From positions 14,322,001 through 14,386,000 of the forward strand of contig NC_135251.1 of NCBI RefSeq assembly GCF_964204865.1: a stretch of 64,000 nucleotides of DNA, given 5' to 3'. The position numbers and the translations under genes were made by a program. Positions 18,001 to 29,001 of this stretch are shown here, piece after piece; the first letter of the stretch is position 1; each line of letters begins with the position of its first letter. The notes under the pieces are model-generated. The model ran no database searches. It was given only the letters and a program-made list of their open reading frames with translations, and was not told the origin of the DNA. Origin of the DNA: Styela clava (Eukaryota; Chordata; Ascidiacea; Stolidobranchia; Styelidae).

Positions 18001-18779
18001 CCATTCAGCCTTTTTTTGAAACATCCCCAACAACCACAATTGATTCTGTCATTAAACTTCACTGTGATCTGACGGTACGGTAAACCGTACTGTACTGCGA
18101 ACAGACGTGTCCATATATTTGGGCGTAGCTCTCTTGTATTGTCAATTGTAACGATAGGGTATTTTGAAATAGTACTCCTTATTTTACGCGTATGTTTCAA
18201 CAGTGTTTCCCTATCTATGGGTCGCAACAATTTTTTTCAACAAATACCTAAAAGTTATTGATTTTATTTTCTAGTAAATTTGGTGCTTTCGTAGTATGTG
18301 CACCAAGATGGCGCACAACCTGAACATAGTATGTGTACTAGGTTGAGGTTCAGGTTATGCGCCATTATGGTGCACAGCTTTAACGAAAAACACAAATACA
18401 AATATCAAGCCATAAAAAAAATTGCTCAAGGCTACAAACTCCACATCCATGTAGAAATGATGGGCAATGACCCCAAGATGATTATTCACAAATAAAAAAA
18501 AATTTATGTCTGAAAACAAGGTTGGGGCCCAAAAAGCCCCTTATCTGCCGGACTATTTCTACTTGCGGGGGTGGGGACAGCCATGGCTCATAGTTCACGA
18601 TTTATCCAAGAAAAAAAAATTCAACATCAGTATTCCAAATTATTTTTTAAAACATTTTGGATCATATTAAAAAGCTAAATATATCGGAAATATCGGTCTA
18701 CATTTAGCCAATATCGATATACTACCGATACCGAAAATTTGGCCGATATTGCCGATACGGATATATCGGTACATCTCTA
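15012..18779. mobile_element. hAT-type element, 3768 bp, with 8-bp target duplication
   Basis: The left end is TAGAGATGTACCGA and the right end is its exact reverse complement, TCGGTACATCTCTA: a perfect 14-bp inverted repeat. Outside lies the direct octamer TTATGAAT at 15004-15011 and again at 18780-18787. An 8-bp duplication is the hallmark of hAT insertion. No intact transposase was seen inside. The interior carries further repeats, including a GTTTCGAAATCGAAACG-rich block (15725-15810 and ~17020-17075) and a small foldback (18297-18375), so it is composite. A related right end occurs alone at about 27958-27971. Confidence 0.88.
18297..18375. repeat. Small foldback (MITE) with AAGATGGCG arms
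   Basis: The left arm TGTGCACCAAGATGGCGCAC and the right arm, whose reverse reads TGTGCACCATAATGGCGCAT, are imperfect inverted copies continuing into AACCTGAAC / GTTCAGGTT. It lies inside the hAT element 15012-18779. The arms resemble those of the foldback at 56725-56963. Confidence 0.75.
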
Positions 18780-18787
18780 TTATGAAT

Positions 18788-19371
18788 GCGCTCTTCGCCG
18801 CCGTAGGTTGGTTCACATAGCTGCTGGCCGGTTACGGCTTCCTCTACCATAAAGTCCATGCTTCCGAAAACCGGCTAACACATCAAATCCCCATGGACAA
18901 TGCGAGTATTAACAGAGGTGTCCCATAATAATTTAGTTATTTTCGAAGTAACTTGCCCGTTGCCTATTCTTACAATAAAAAAAAAGTATTATTGTTCTGA
19001 AATACTACAATTTGCGTATACATAAAAATGAATGGTATACTGCCCGATTATATTTAGAATTGATTCGTATTTTTGCGATCTTGGTAATTTGAGCCGCTAA
19101 AGATTATTTTCAAAATATCGCCGTTGCAAAATCCCCAACTCGATGATTAAAATTTACATAAATCAGTTTTATATCATCATCACAATAAGGAAGAAATCAA
19201 GGGCGACCCGGCGGTAATTTAGTAATGGATATGAATTAACTACAGGTGACTTCGGTATAGTTTTCGATCGAAAATTCTGAAATTTTGCCATTCAACCACG
19301 CTTAAAATATAGTTTTTTTTTATCTGTCGCGGCACTCCTAAAATAAAATTTCTGGTTTTCCGTTATATTTT

Positions 19372-19406
<35 letters not shown>

Positions 19407-19702
19407 GCCACCGCTTCTCATTCTTGATATTAACTCCTTTATTTTCAGTGAAAATTGGATTTGCTTATCCAATCCTTCAGTTGTATTTGACTCTGGTCTC
19501 TAGTGATCTTATAAAAATGAGTTTACCCCATTTTACGCAAATCTCCGGGCGAGAAAAAAATGTTTAGCGAAGTCCTCGGACACATTTTCAGGGGAATACT
19601 TGTGAGATCGCGAAAATATAGTTTACTGATAATTGATATAGTATCGATGTTTAGGCTACGGCCTGAATAGAGAAAACATTCGACGATTTTAACTATTTAA
19701 CT
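18788..19702. other. Intergenic spacer with AT microsatellite
   Basis: There is no gene between the two hAT elements. It contains an (AT)n tract at about 19374-19403. Nothing else was recognised. Confidence 0.6.
19374..19403. repeat. (AT)n microsatellite
   Basis: About 15 uninterrupted AT dinucleotides. Confidence 0.95.
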
Positions 19703-20609
19703 CAGAGTGGTCCAAACTGCGGCCGGCCGACACATTCCGTGCAGCCCGCAGAACAATTTTTGCGTTCACTACAAAACCATTGGCAGATATTTGTTTTTAT
19801 TAGCAGAACAATTGTGATTTATTTTTAAACTATTCCAACTGGGAATAGTCCTTCTCCTGATCCCGATGTCGGGATTGATGTTGGTTAAAATCACGGAATT
19901 TCATTGTTGTATCTATAAACGCCAAGACGGTGGCTATATGGGACTGACGTCCTGTGATCGGTAAAAGGAGAATAAATTGCCTTGTGCAGACAAGACCAAG
20001 CCGATGACACGAGCTCGCGTTAAGTAACTCCTCATATGAAAAGACGTTTTGTGCCTTTATTTCGGTCGAAACACTCCTTTATTTTCAAGCGTTGGTCATT
20101 TAACAGCAGTGACAAACCGCGGAGCTGACTTAGCGCCGCGCGATCCAGTTTTTTTTTTTTTATCCTAGTCCGAGGTCCCAACTTAGACGAACTTGGTTGT
20201 TTTTTGACGGTAGCACTTGGCCTGCTCACGCTACTAGTAATAAATTCATCATACAATAGGTGTAGAAAAAAGTGACCGAAGTAAACTCAGGGTAAACGTA
20301 TTTCCTTACGCACAACAACGTTAAACCACAGTGTCTGATGTGTTTTTAAGTAATATCTGTCTATAATTTTATGCGACATTGCAAAACCAAATACGAGAAA
20401 AGATCTCAAAAATACCATGGTATTTCTCGGGAAGCAATTTTAAACTAACTAACTTTATCTTTCTTATAAAACTAATTAGAACTGTAAACTCTCGTTCTTA
20501 AATATATTTAAAGTGAGTAAACTCGCGATGTTTTGATTACTTTTGGGTTTTCTTCGACTGCGGCCCGCAAGACCTCCCCAAAAGTTCTTGCGGCCCTTCA
20601 ACCACCCTG
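19703..20609. mobile_element. hAT-type non-autonomous element, 907 bp
   Basis: The left end is CAGAGTGGTCCAAACTGCGG. The right end, reversed, is CAGGGTGGTTGAAGGGCCG. Flanks are ATTTAACT on the left and TTTTAACT on the right, an 8-bp duplication with one difference. GCGGCC-rich subterminal blocks on both sides are typical of animal hAT elements. A minus-strand frame at 20032-20256 has no recognised domain. Confidence 0.8.
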
Positions 20610-21166
20610 TTTTAACTATTCAAAAGAGCGCAATCGCCCCCTATCTCTTTTTCGTTATCGCCCACTTTGAGGATAGCTGAGTTAGAATATGGATGTTGAA
20701 AGTATTTTTAGCGTGGAAGAATTATGTACGCGATATTAGCCTCGTTAACTAGGGGCCATGCTCGTCCCCACCCGCACGAGTAGAAACGGGAACAGGATTT
20801 TGACCTGTTTTAGCTATTTATCAACCTAACTAGCTCAACTACTTTGGCTATTTTCGCTGGCATTTTTTTTATAATGATAAGTTTAATATTAGATTGTAAT
20901 TATAAATAAAGATATCAATTGAATATTTGTGGATTTTCAAATGTGTAAAATACAAAATACGACGTTATATTGACAAAAAATCCTGCGCATTGCGCACGGT
21001 ACTTTATGTATCAGTTTAATAAGATAAGTAAACATTTATTTTACCGTTCATACCGTGTTTCTCGGAAAATAAAACAGGGTCTTATTCCAATTTTCTTTCG
21101 AACGATAACACTAGGGCTTAATTTGGGGGATGTCTTTTATTTTCATTTATAATTACAAAATGCTGC
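20610..21166. other. Short spacer with the TIR-like end TACCGTGTTTCTCGGAAAAT
   Basis: No gene. At 21051 begins TACCGTGTTTCTCGGAAAAT, a transposon-like end that recurs inverted at 27875-27897. Confidence 0.55.
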
Positions 21167-21174
21167 TAGACTAG

Positions 21175-22566
21175 ACCAGTGGTTTTCAACCTTTTCTACC
21201 CTGGCGTACCGTAAGATTAAATTAAATGTACTTGCAGACCGGCAAAAAATTTAAATGACCGGAACAAAAAATAATATATAATAACATATATTTACGTAAT
21301 ATAATCAAATTTAATGCAATGTCGGGCACTCAATATGCTTCTAGACAAAAAAGGCACCCTCAAAAACATTTCACACGGAGCGAATCTATCAAATAACACC
21401 ATATATTTACGTAATGAAATGCAGTGCTGGGCACCCATTATGCGTAAGAACGGCACACATGAAACATCTCCCATAAAAACATGTACATGCCAAATCATGT
21501 ACAAACCAAATTAACTCTAGTGGGAATTTTGCTGCTGTTTTGTTTCCAATGTGGGATTGCAAACAAAGCCTTAGAAAAGTTTCTGCAACACGTTGCTCTG
21601 CAGCGGCGTGCAGCCGATTTCTTTCCTTCGTTTTATTTAAAGCTCAACGTTTTTTCGCATAATGCATGTGACAGGTTGGAAATACGGACTACAGTTTGAT
21701 TGTTCGATTACATAGCGATGGGTATTTGTTATCAAGAGATATCCAAAATTGTGACAGTTATTCTTTTTTTTTTAAATCTGGACTGTAAAGTAGAATCACA
21801 ATTTTAATCATTTCTTTTTCATCCGGTTTATTATATTAATTCCTCTGCAGTTGATCGACGCCCCAAACGAATTGAATTTACATTACAATGACAAAGTCGT
21901 TGGCAACTTGGCACCAGGCTCGAAATCCAGCTGTGCCTACTCAAAATACTGGAAAAGATCTCTGCGGCCCATGCTTTTTTGCGCGTCTCATGACCACCTG
22001 CGGGGTGGCAACAAGTTCATATATTACTCAAAAAACAGTCAAGGGCAATATAATATTCCAGTAGCTTACGGAATATGCATGAAGTTTTATATGGATGGTC
22101 ATATCAGGCAGGAAAAACACGCAGAATAGAAAAAGCATGTGTGCCGATTTTTAAGTTTCTGATTCTTGCGAGATTTGATGGAGCGTATTCGCGAGGAATC
22201 GGAGCCGAAAAAGCGGAAAGTCTGATTACTCGGCCCAAGTATCGCGAAAGACGTCGCCAAGATGTCGCCATATGACGGCGAAAGAGAAATGCGTAATAAA
22301 CCAACGCAACCGCGTCTTTGGTAAATCGATTCCATTACATTTGAACCCATGTACATTTGAACCCACGACGATTGCACCGGCATACTATTGCACCTATGGA
22401 AATTTTTTTGTTTTACGGTATTTGAACCCATACCAACCATATAGATTGAACCCGCGGATATACACATGAGTTCAAATGTACGGTCACCTGGTAAATCAAT
22501 TGAGACGGCATAAAAACAATAAAATACCGAAATTTTTCGCGGACCGGCGGTTGGGAACCACTGGGT
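21175..22566. mobile_element. hAT-type non-autonomous element, 1392 bp, with 8-bp target duplication
   Basis: The left end is ACCAGTGGTTTTCAACC and the right end reversed is ACCCAGTGGTTCCCAACC. Both are followed inward by CCGGTC/GGCGTACCG-type blocks. The octamer TAGACTAG flanks both sides (21167-21174 and 22567-22574). Inside are two diverged direct copies of ATATATTTACGTAAT (about 21287 and 21401). A smaller repeat at 22335-22495 is built on ACATTTGAACCCA. Frames of up to 159 codons inside show no transposase motif. Confidence 0.88.
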
Positions 22567-22574
22567 TAGACTAG

Positions 22575-23020
22575 TCAATCACGGTGAATTTGAGAGAGAC
22601 TTCACTGTCTTTTCTTCCTTGCGGTGGTTCCCAAACTGTGGGTCGCGACCTTTGGTTGGGTCGCGTCAGGATTTTCCGGGGTCGCCTAACTTCTGTTGAA
22701 CATGCACACACAAGTCACTAGAACTTGAAAGTGGAAACTTGAAATTAGCTGGGTAATGAATAAATGCAATTGAGTGATAGTGACATAGTGTTACGACTTA
22801 CGATCGTCAACATTACTCCCCTGTTTATAGCTTTTTGATCATGTTACGTCCGAATAAGTCGTTGACCATCTTGCAGGCTGAACCAGTGGTCCCAACCGCT
22901 GGTCCGCAAACCGGATTTTTACTGTTTTGCGGAAAATTATGTTGTTTTATTATTTTGTTACCAATCTTTAGTGGTCAAATATACACAGCAACGTTCCCTC
23001 ATTGGGTGATTGGGATTTTG
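22575..23020. other. Spacer with hAT-like left ends
   Basis: GCGGTGGTTCCCAAACTGTG near 22622 and CCAGTGGTCCCAACCGCTGG near 22884 are two more hAT-style termini in the same orientation, without matched partners. No gene was seen. Confidence 0.5.
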
Positions 23021-23699
23021 ACAAGTATGACATTGATTGCCCGGCGCTGTCTTGGCCATGTAGTTATACTTTTCAGGTTTTCCATTCGTTGCGAAAACAC
23101 CTTTTTTATTTCCCGCTCGTGTCCAAAATGAACTCGTATGTGTTTTTGTCTACATCGCCTCCCTATAAAAGGGAAAATTTTAGTATTGCAATATGATCGT
23201 ATTTATACATCTAAATAATCCTCATAAAACAAAAATATGATGTAAGGGCTTCACGCAGTCAAAAACAAAACGACGACAAATCAAACAAAATAAATGCATT
23301 CAATAAGACGAGATCCCGAACACGTTTCTACCTATTTTACTTTCATGATCTGTTGTGATTTCGAATTAATTATGGAGCAATCTGCAATATTTTAACATGG
23401 GACTGTACAAAACACTGTTGGAATATACAGAATAAGATTTTAAATTTATCCATATTTAGAAGCATTTTTCTTTTCCCCAAAGTATCGCACGCTTCCTCAC
23501 AACCTACTGCGTTTCATCAGCCTGTCTTTATTTTGCCAAAGAACTCAGCGTTCCGTTAATATTCTGAAACTCAGAGATTTCTACATCGTGGTTATCACAC
23601 AGTGCCATGTGTTATCAAATTTTCTGATGGTTCCCCGTTTCTCCGGAGCATCGTCGGACGTGTTCAATAATTTTCAACTTTTGTTCAGCCGTTTGTCCA
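23021..23699. repeat. 679-bp duplicated segment, copy A
   Basis: It is nearly identical to 26643-27321 and of the same length, differing by scattered substitutions. It begins ACAAGTATGACATTGATTGC and ends GCCGTTTGTCCA. It has no long open frame and no recognised protein. The near identity implies a recent duplication or a recently active element. Confidence 0.92.
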
Positions 23700-24356
23700 A
23701 ACTCTAAACTGTTTTTGGTGTTTTGTAACCTGACACAGGTTATTTTTTTATGTTTCGTTCATTTGAACATTTTGTTTCCGTCTCGCTAGCTCATTTTAAT
23801 TGATTTGCTTGCCCGCAGGGGTAAAAAGGTTGGAGCTGAAGAGTTACGTACAACAACTACACAATAACGCCCCTAACTTACAGTCCATATACAGGCACAT
23901 TGTTCTCATTAGTGACATGTCACACAATCGGGCATTAATTACTTCTTAGCCAGAAATCGAACTATTGCACCAAAAGTGCAATTCACGACGACGTAGTGCG
24001 TTTAATAAACAAAAACGTGTGTTTGGTGGATATTTTGCAAGTCTTATTTCAAACATCGACCATTAATCCGTAGTCAGCGAGTACCCGCATTTAGAAATAA
24101 AACAGAACTATAACTCCCAGATGTCAGTAGCGTCATAATGGTTTATATGTACAAAAACACGCTCGCGTGTAGCGCCGATCAAATGCATGAAATGTGAAGT
24201 ATTACTTGGATTTTATTGTTAATGAAGTTGTTTATTGTTGCCATTCAATGATTATTTACATGCGCCGTAATTAGTGACGGGCAAAATCGTATTTTTCAAT
24301 CGAGTTATTCGAATATTTTTAACGAACTCCGAATAATGAGTATTGTCATTTTATCC
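23700..24356. other. Unassigned AT-rich DNA
   Basis: No gene or clear repeat boundary was seen. ATCGAGTTATTCGAATATTT near 24300 looks like a worn transposon end. Confidence 0.5.
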
Positions 24357-24545
24357 AACATTAATTGGGATGTCGGCCGCCGAAGCTATCGCCGTGACAA
24401 TAAGTTTTTTTTCTGGATTTTACCAGAATATTGAAAACTCCGTAACAATGCGGCGTGTTTATTTCATAATTTTGTCATAATTGCAGGCTGCAGTAAATTT
24501 TTCGTCACCGCGATCGTTTCGGCGGCCGACATTCCAATTAATGTT
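24357..24545. mobile_element. Foldback MITE, ~190 bp, with ~40-bp inverted ends
   Basis: The left arm starts AACATTAATTGGGATGTCGG and continues GCCGCCGAAGCTATCGCCG. The right arm reversed starts AACATTAATTGGAATGTCGG and continues CCGCCGAAACGATCGCGGTG. They match over about 40 bases with few differences, leaving a ~105-base centre. No coding potential. Confidence 0.82.
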
Positions 24546-24599
24546 GTTAAACTATATTAAAGCATTTTTTTATTCACTAGCAAATATTAATTCGCACGC

Positions 24600-25960
24600 A
24601 ACGGTGGATATCCTAGTTTGGTTTTTATATTTCGGACAGAATTGTGAGTTCCCATCGGCGAAGATGTTAAAGACAACTAACTATTAAGGAGTGCATTCAC
24701 AACACAAATTGATTTTATTCTGATTTTTATCTTCTATGTAGGATTTGTATCACAGTTTGTAAATTGCGGTCCCAATTTTAAGCGAACACTATTATCACTA
24801 CTGACCCCGGGATGCTATATTTGTAAAGCAGATAGTTGACATTTCTATGCTTTCAATTTTAGATCGTGTCCGTGTTACTTTCGTACTAAATAATATTTAA
24901 AAAACTCCGCAATAATTGGTAACCTCTTAAATACTCAGTGTTGAGTATTCACGTAACTCAGCTTAAGGTTAAGACGCTCATACTAAACACGTGAATAAAT
25001 CGGCAATAAAGGCATTTCTACGTGGTCAAAAAAATATTTCTCCTTAATATCTCGACAAATTTCCATAAAATACATTATTTACCTAAGTCCTTAAATTAGC
25101 TTATAACCCTTCTCTCCCTTTGAGCGCCCATAACGGCGGTGAAATTCGTTTCATGGAGAGAAAGGAAATTACGTCTTCCGAAATTGCAATCAACAATTAA
25201 ACATTCTTATTCATCATTATAATTATCAGCGTCGAATAAAAAGGATAACATATCGTGGAGACGAAAAAAGTTTGGCGGTGTTAATTGCGTTACGGTGATA
25301 ACGCACAGAATAATATCTTCCGGTCTTCCGGAATTGCAATCAACAATTAAACATTCTTATTCATCATTATAATTATCAGTGTCGAATAAAAAGGATAACA
25401 TATCGTGGAGACGAAAAAAGTTTGGCGGTGTTTATTGCGTTACGGTGATAACGCACAGAATAATATCGTTTTGACCGCGAAACCATGATGCCGGATCGTA
25501 AAACTACACTATTTTTTTTTTTGTAAGGTATTGTCGATATCGGGTATTTTTAATACATATACAACGGGCATTATTAACGCTAGACATTCTAATGTTGGTG
25601 AGCTACATTTCCGCCCGCCCACCCGCCCTGTTTTTTCACAAGCACCAATACTTACGTAACGGCGAACGTCGAAGTTTGGTTTTATATTGCTGGGAGAACT
25701 ACGCTATCATATCGGCGACATATGTTAAAGACGACTATTAGGTCTTGAATTCCAGTTTTTATTCCGATTTTTATCTTTTGCGCCGGCTCTGATCTTTCTC
25801 GTCATCATTTGCAAATTAACAACTGTTCCAATTTTAAGTAAACAATGTTATTATTTCTGACACCGGAATGCGGATATTTATGAAGACGATGGTTAACCTT
25901 CTTATGATTTTACTATTCTATTGTGCCTGTTTATTTACGTATTAAATAACAAATAAAAAA
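24600..25960. repeat. Diverged segmental duplication (24600-24900 versus 25670-25960)
   Basis: Both halves share, in order, CGGCGA...TGTTAAAGAC, GATTTTTATCTT, CCAATTTTAAG, GAACACT/AACAATGTTATTA, and a GGATGC/GGAATGC block. Spacing is about 1.08 kb and substitutions are many. This is an old tandem duplication, inferred by eye. Confidence 0.55.
25174..25470. repeat. Two-copy tandem repeat, period ~150 bp
   Basis: AATTGCAATCAACAATTAAA at 25182 recurs at 25332. The two copies stay almost identical to GATAACGCACAGAATAATAT. No coding content. Confidence 0.92.
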
Positions 25961-26400
25961 GTCTTTGCGTCAATCCTGAATGTTATTTTGAATTCAAATG
26001 ACGATTTAATAACTCGACAATAATGGCAATTCTACTGGTTAAATATTAATTCCTTGGAAAGATTTCGCACAATAATTTACCTTGTTTGACATTTATAATT
26101 TTACGAAACGGCATTTGGTGCGCTTTATGCAAAACTGAGAATTAAAACAATAATCAAATACGACTCCTCAGGCTTTTCGTTTCTGTTTCTTAGCAAGAGC
26201 CGTGAAGTAATTCTCGCAAAATTCAAGGGATCGGTTTAGTGACGCGCAAGTTCCGTGTCCAAGCAAATCGGCCTAGGTACTCGATATATATATAAGTACA
26301 GTAGTGAAATGGCATTCTGTAATATGCAAGAGAATGACATCGACAGGTTATTGTTAATTAACGATACACGGCGCGTTTTTTTGCTAGCTATCCAAGTTCG

Positions 26401-26426
<26 letters not shown>
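26401..26426. repeat. Homopolymer run of 26 C
   Basis: A poly-C tract next to the duplicated RPL10 fragment. On the minus strand it follows CAGGGGCGGACAC...TTTTTTTTAGGGG, which looks like a hAT terminus with an expanded G run. Confidence 0.95.
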
Positions 26427-26431
<5 letters not shown>

Positions 26432-26434
26432 AAA

Positions 26435-26642
26435 ATTATGAAAAGTGTCCGCCCCTGGTCTCAAGGCAATTATGTCTATGTTGTTGGATTCCTTGCAGAG
26501 AATCGAAATAATTGACTTACCAATGTTAACGGGAGCAACTTGACCCTGAAGTTTCCAAATGCACCTCGCATACCTGTTTAAAGCACGTCAGCTCCAGAAC
26601 GCGACAACATTTTATTGATTCTGCCAACAAGGAAAAGATGGG
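26435..26642 (-). pseudogene. Duplicated fragment of the RPL10 retropseudogene
   Basis: It is nearly identical to 27321-27529 (208 versus 209 bases). It carries the piece coding for the middle of ribosomal protein uL16/RPL10 (RINKMLSRSGADVL, stop, TGMRGAFG...). It lacks one T present in the other copy. It directly abuts copy B of the 679-bp repeat. Confidence 0.88.
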
Positions 26643-27321
26643 ACAAGTATGACATTGATTGCCCGGCGCTGTCTTGGCCATGTAGTTATACTTTTCAGGT
26701 TTTCCATTCGTTGCGAAAACATCTTTTTTATTTCCCGCGCGTGTCCAAAATGAACTCGTATGTGTTTTTGTCTACATCGCCTCCCTATAGAAGGGAAAAT
26801 TTTAGTATTGCAATATGATCGTATTTATACATCTAAATAATCCTCATAAAACAAAAATATGATGTAAGGGCTTCACGCAGTCAAAAACAAAACGATGACA
26901 AATCAAACAAAATAAATGCATTCAATAAGACGAGATCCCGAACACGTTTCTACCTATTTTACTTTCATGATCTGTTGTGATTTCGAATTAATTATGGAGC
27001 AATCTGCAATATTTTAACATGGGACTAAACAAAACACTGTTGGAATATACAGAATAAGATTTTGAATTTATCCATATTTAGAAGCATTTCTCTTTTCCCC
27101 AAAGTATCGCACGCTTCCTCACAACCTACTGCGTTTCATCAGCCTGTCTTTATTTTGTCAAAGAACTCAGCGTTCTGTTAATAATCTGAAACTCAGAGAT
27201 TTCTACATCGTGGTTATCACACAGTACCATGTGTTATCAAATTTTCTGATGGTTCCCCGTTTCTCCGTAGCATCGTCGGACGTGTTCAATAATTTTCAAC
27301 TCTTGTTCAGCCGTTTGTCCA
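26643..27321. repeat. 679-bp duplicated segment, copy B
   Basis: Second copy of 23021-23699. It sits exactly between the two copies of the ~208-bp RPL10 fragment, so it was either inserted there or carried by a tandem duplication that included both. Confidence 0.92.
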
Positions 27322-27787
27322 TTATGAAAAGTGTCCGCCCCTGGTCTCAAGGCAATTATGTCTATGTTGTTGGATTCCTTGCAGAGAATCGAAATAATTG
27401 ACTTACCAATGTTAACGGGAGCAACTTGACCCTGAAGTTTTCCAAATGCACCTCGCATACCTGTTTAAAGCACGTCAGCTCCAGAACGCGACAACATTTT
27501 ATTGATTCTGCCAACAAGGAAAAGATGGGCACGAATTATCCTGTGCCACACAATTTCACCATATATTGGTAAGCACAGATTCGAGCTGCTTTTAAGGCTT
27601 CAGCACTCAGCTGTTCATATTCATCAGAAAACATATGAATGCGTAATGGAAAATTTTGTACATTCGCCTTCTTTCTTCCTAAATCGTAGATCCTAATTTT
27701 TATATCTGGTACACCACGATAAAAACGAGACTTCGGGTGAGGCTTTGTCTTGCAATGACGATAGCAACGAGCTGGACGTCGACTCAT
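27321..27787 (-). pseudogene. RPL10: RPL10 (uL16) processed pseudogene, 3'-truncated
   Basis: From the ATG at 27787 the minus strand reads [20 protein letters not shown], then [20 protein letters not shown] and [18 protein letters not shown]. This is the N-terminal half of large-subunit ribosomal protein RPL10, without introns. After KLCGTG a TAA appears. Homology resumes one frame away with RINKMLSRSGADVL, then another in-frame stop, TGMRGAFGKLQGQVAPVNIG and NIDIIALR. Homology ends at CAGGGGCGGACAC, probably a transposon end, and then at the 679-bp repeat. The missing introns, frameshift and stops mark a dead retrocopy; the functional gene must lie elsewhere. Confidence 0.9.
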
Positions 27788-29001
27788 CCCGAAATCTCCT
27801 CCTCTCATCCACAGATGAGGTATTATTTTGAGTGGAGGCTTATATTAAAATCATTTTAAAAATTCAGGCTAGGTCTTATTTTCAGGGAAACACGGTAGTA
27901 GCGGAATATCGGTATCGTCGTTTTTTCGTTGGTATCGGTGTCGGCGACAAAAGTGGTATCGGTACATCTCTTCATGGAAATGGTCAAATATCTAATATGA
28001 AAGTGTATCCGTGAATTATAAATAAAAATTTAAAAAAACTGTGATAGATTTTTGCGATTTCTTCCATCTCCAAGTTCCAAATCGATTGATTCCTTTTTTG
28101 CGGAAATCAGCAGTCTTTCCACAACGGTATAAAGAACAACAACAACTAAGTAGCAAAACGACTCTATATGTCTACCAGGGATGTATTTGTTTTATATAAC
28201 TTACTTGCCAACAAACAAGTTGACTTTCAGACACGCCGACCAAATAACTTTTCGTGAGTCGCATTCGCAACAAGCGACGCAACGCGTCGTTGTGCGTGAT
28301 GGACTCTGCAGCACGTAAATAAATTCGACGCTTCATTTATGACGTCACACTTGCCGAATATACTATAATATGTATCAGCGTTTTGTTTGCTTCGGTTGTG
28401 CTGTGCCTCCGTCAGTCCTTAGGGGAGGGGTTCCGTTTGGCATTGGAGTCTATTCGGCCAAAAAAGTCCGTAGGGACTACAGGCTACAGTGGGAATTACT
28501 GAATTAGTTAGCTTGTGATATGGTAAATATTGCTGCACAGCTCATTGTACTACAGTACTATTAGCAAGCCGTCTTAAATCTGTACCGGTACCGGTACCGG
28601 TACGGTACCCGGTACCGGTATTGAGGCGAGAGAGTTCATTTCATCTGCCAAGTCACAGAGCCATGAAACATACAACTGAACCTGTGATATATACGATATG
28701 AGTTACATACATTATAAATAAACTGATGTTTTTGGTATACTGGTATATGCTGGTATAGACATACAGATACCGGTACGCGGGTACGGTATATCGCAGTATC
28801 TGCATATTGCAGTATTGCATTTCTACTGCATAAAACTCTGCAGAATAGCCTATTCCAGTATTCAACTATTACTGTATTGGTATCTAAATAAATTACTTTT
28901 ATTTATTCAATCAAGTTATCAGTAGATAAGATGCTGCTACTGGAATATGTATAGATTTATTTGAACATAACTACCGTAGCCTACTATTTATTGATAATAT
29001 C
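27788..29001. other. Intergenic upstream of the SAM-domain gene; repeat ends and TACCGG repeat
   Basis: It contains the inverted end at 27875-27897 (TTATTTTCAGGGAAACACGG), a lone hAT-type right end ATCGGTACATCTCT (27958-27971), and a TACCGG-rich tract (28582-28620). A palindrome-like AACGCGTCGTT block lies near 28280. No gene was recognised. Confidence 0.5.
28582..28620. repeat. TACCGG hexamer-like simple repeat
   Basis: About six TACCGG-type units, some imperfect. Related single TACCGG/GTACCG motifs are scattered nearby (28770, 30810). Confidence 0.85.

Noticed and set aside
22099-22578. A 159-codon minus-strand frame
   Set aside because: It runs out through the terminal repeat of the hAT element 21175-22566 and contains no transposase motif; chance frame.
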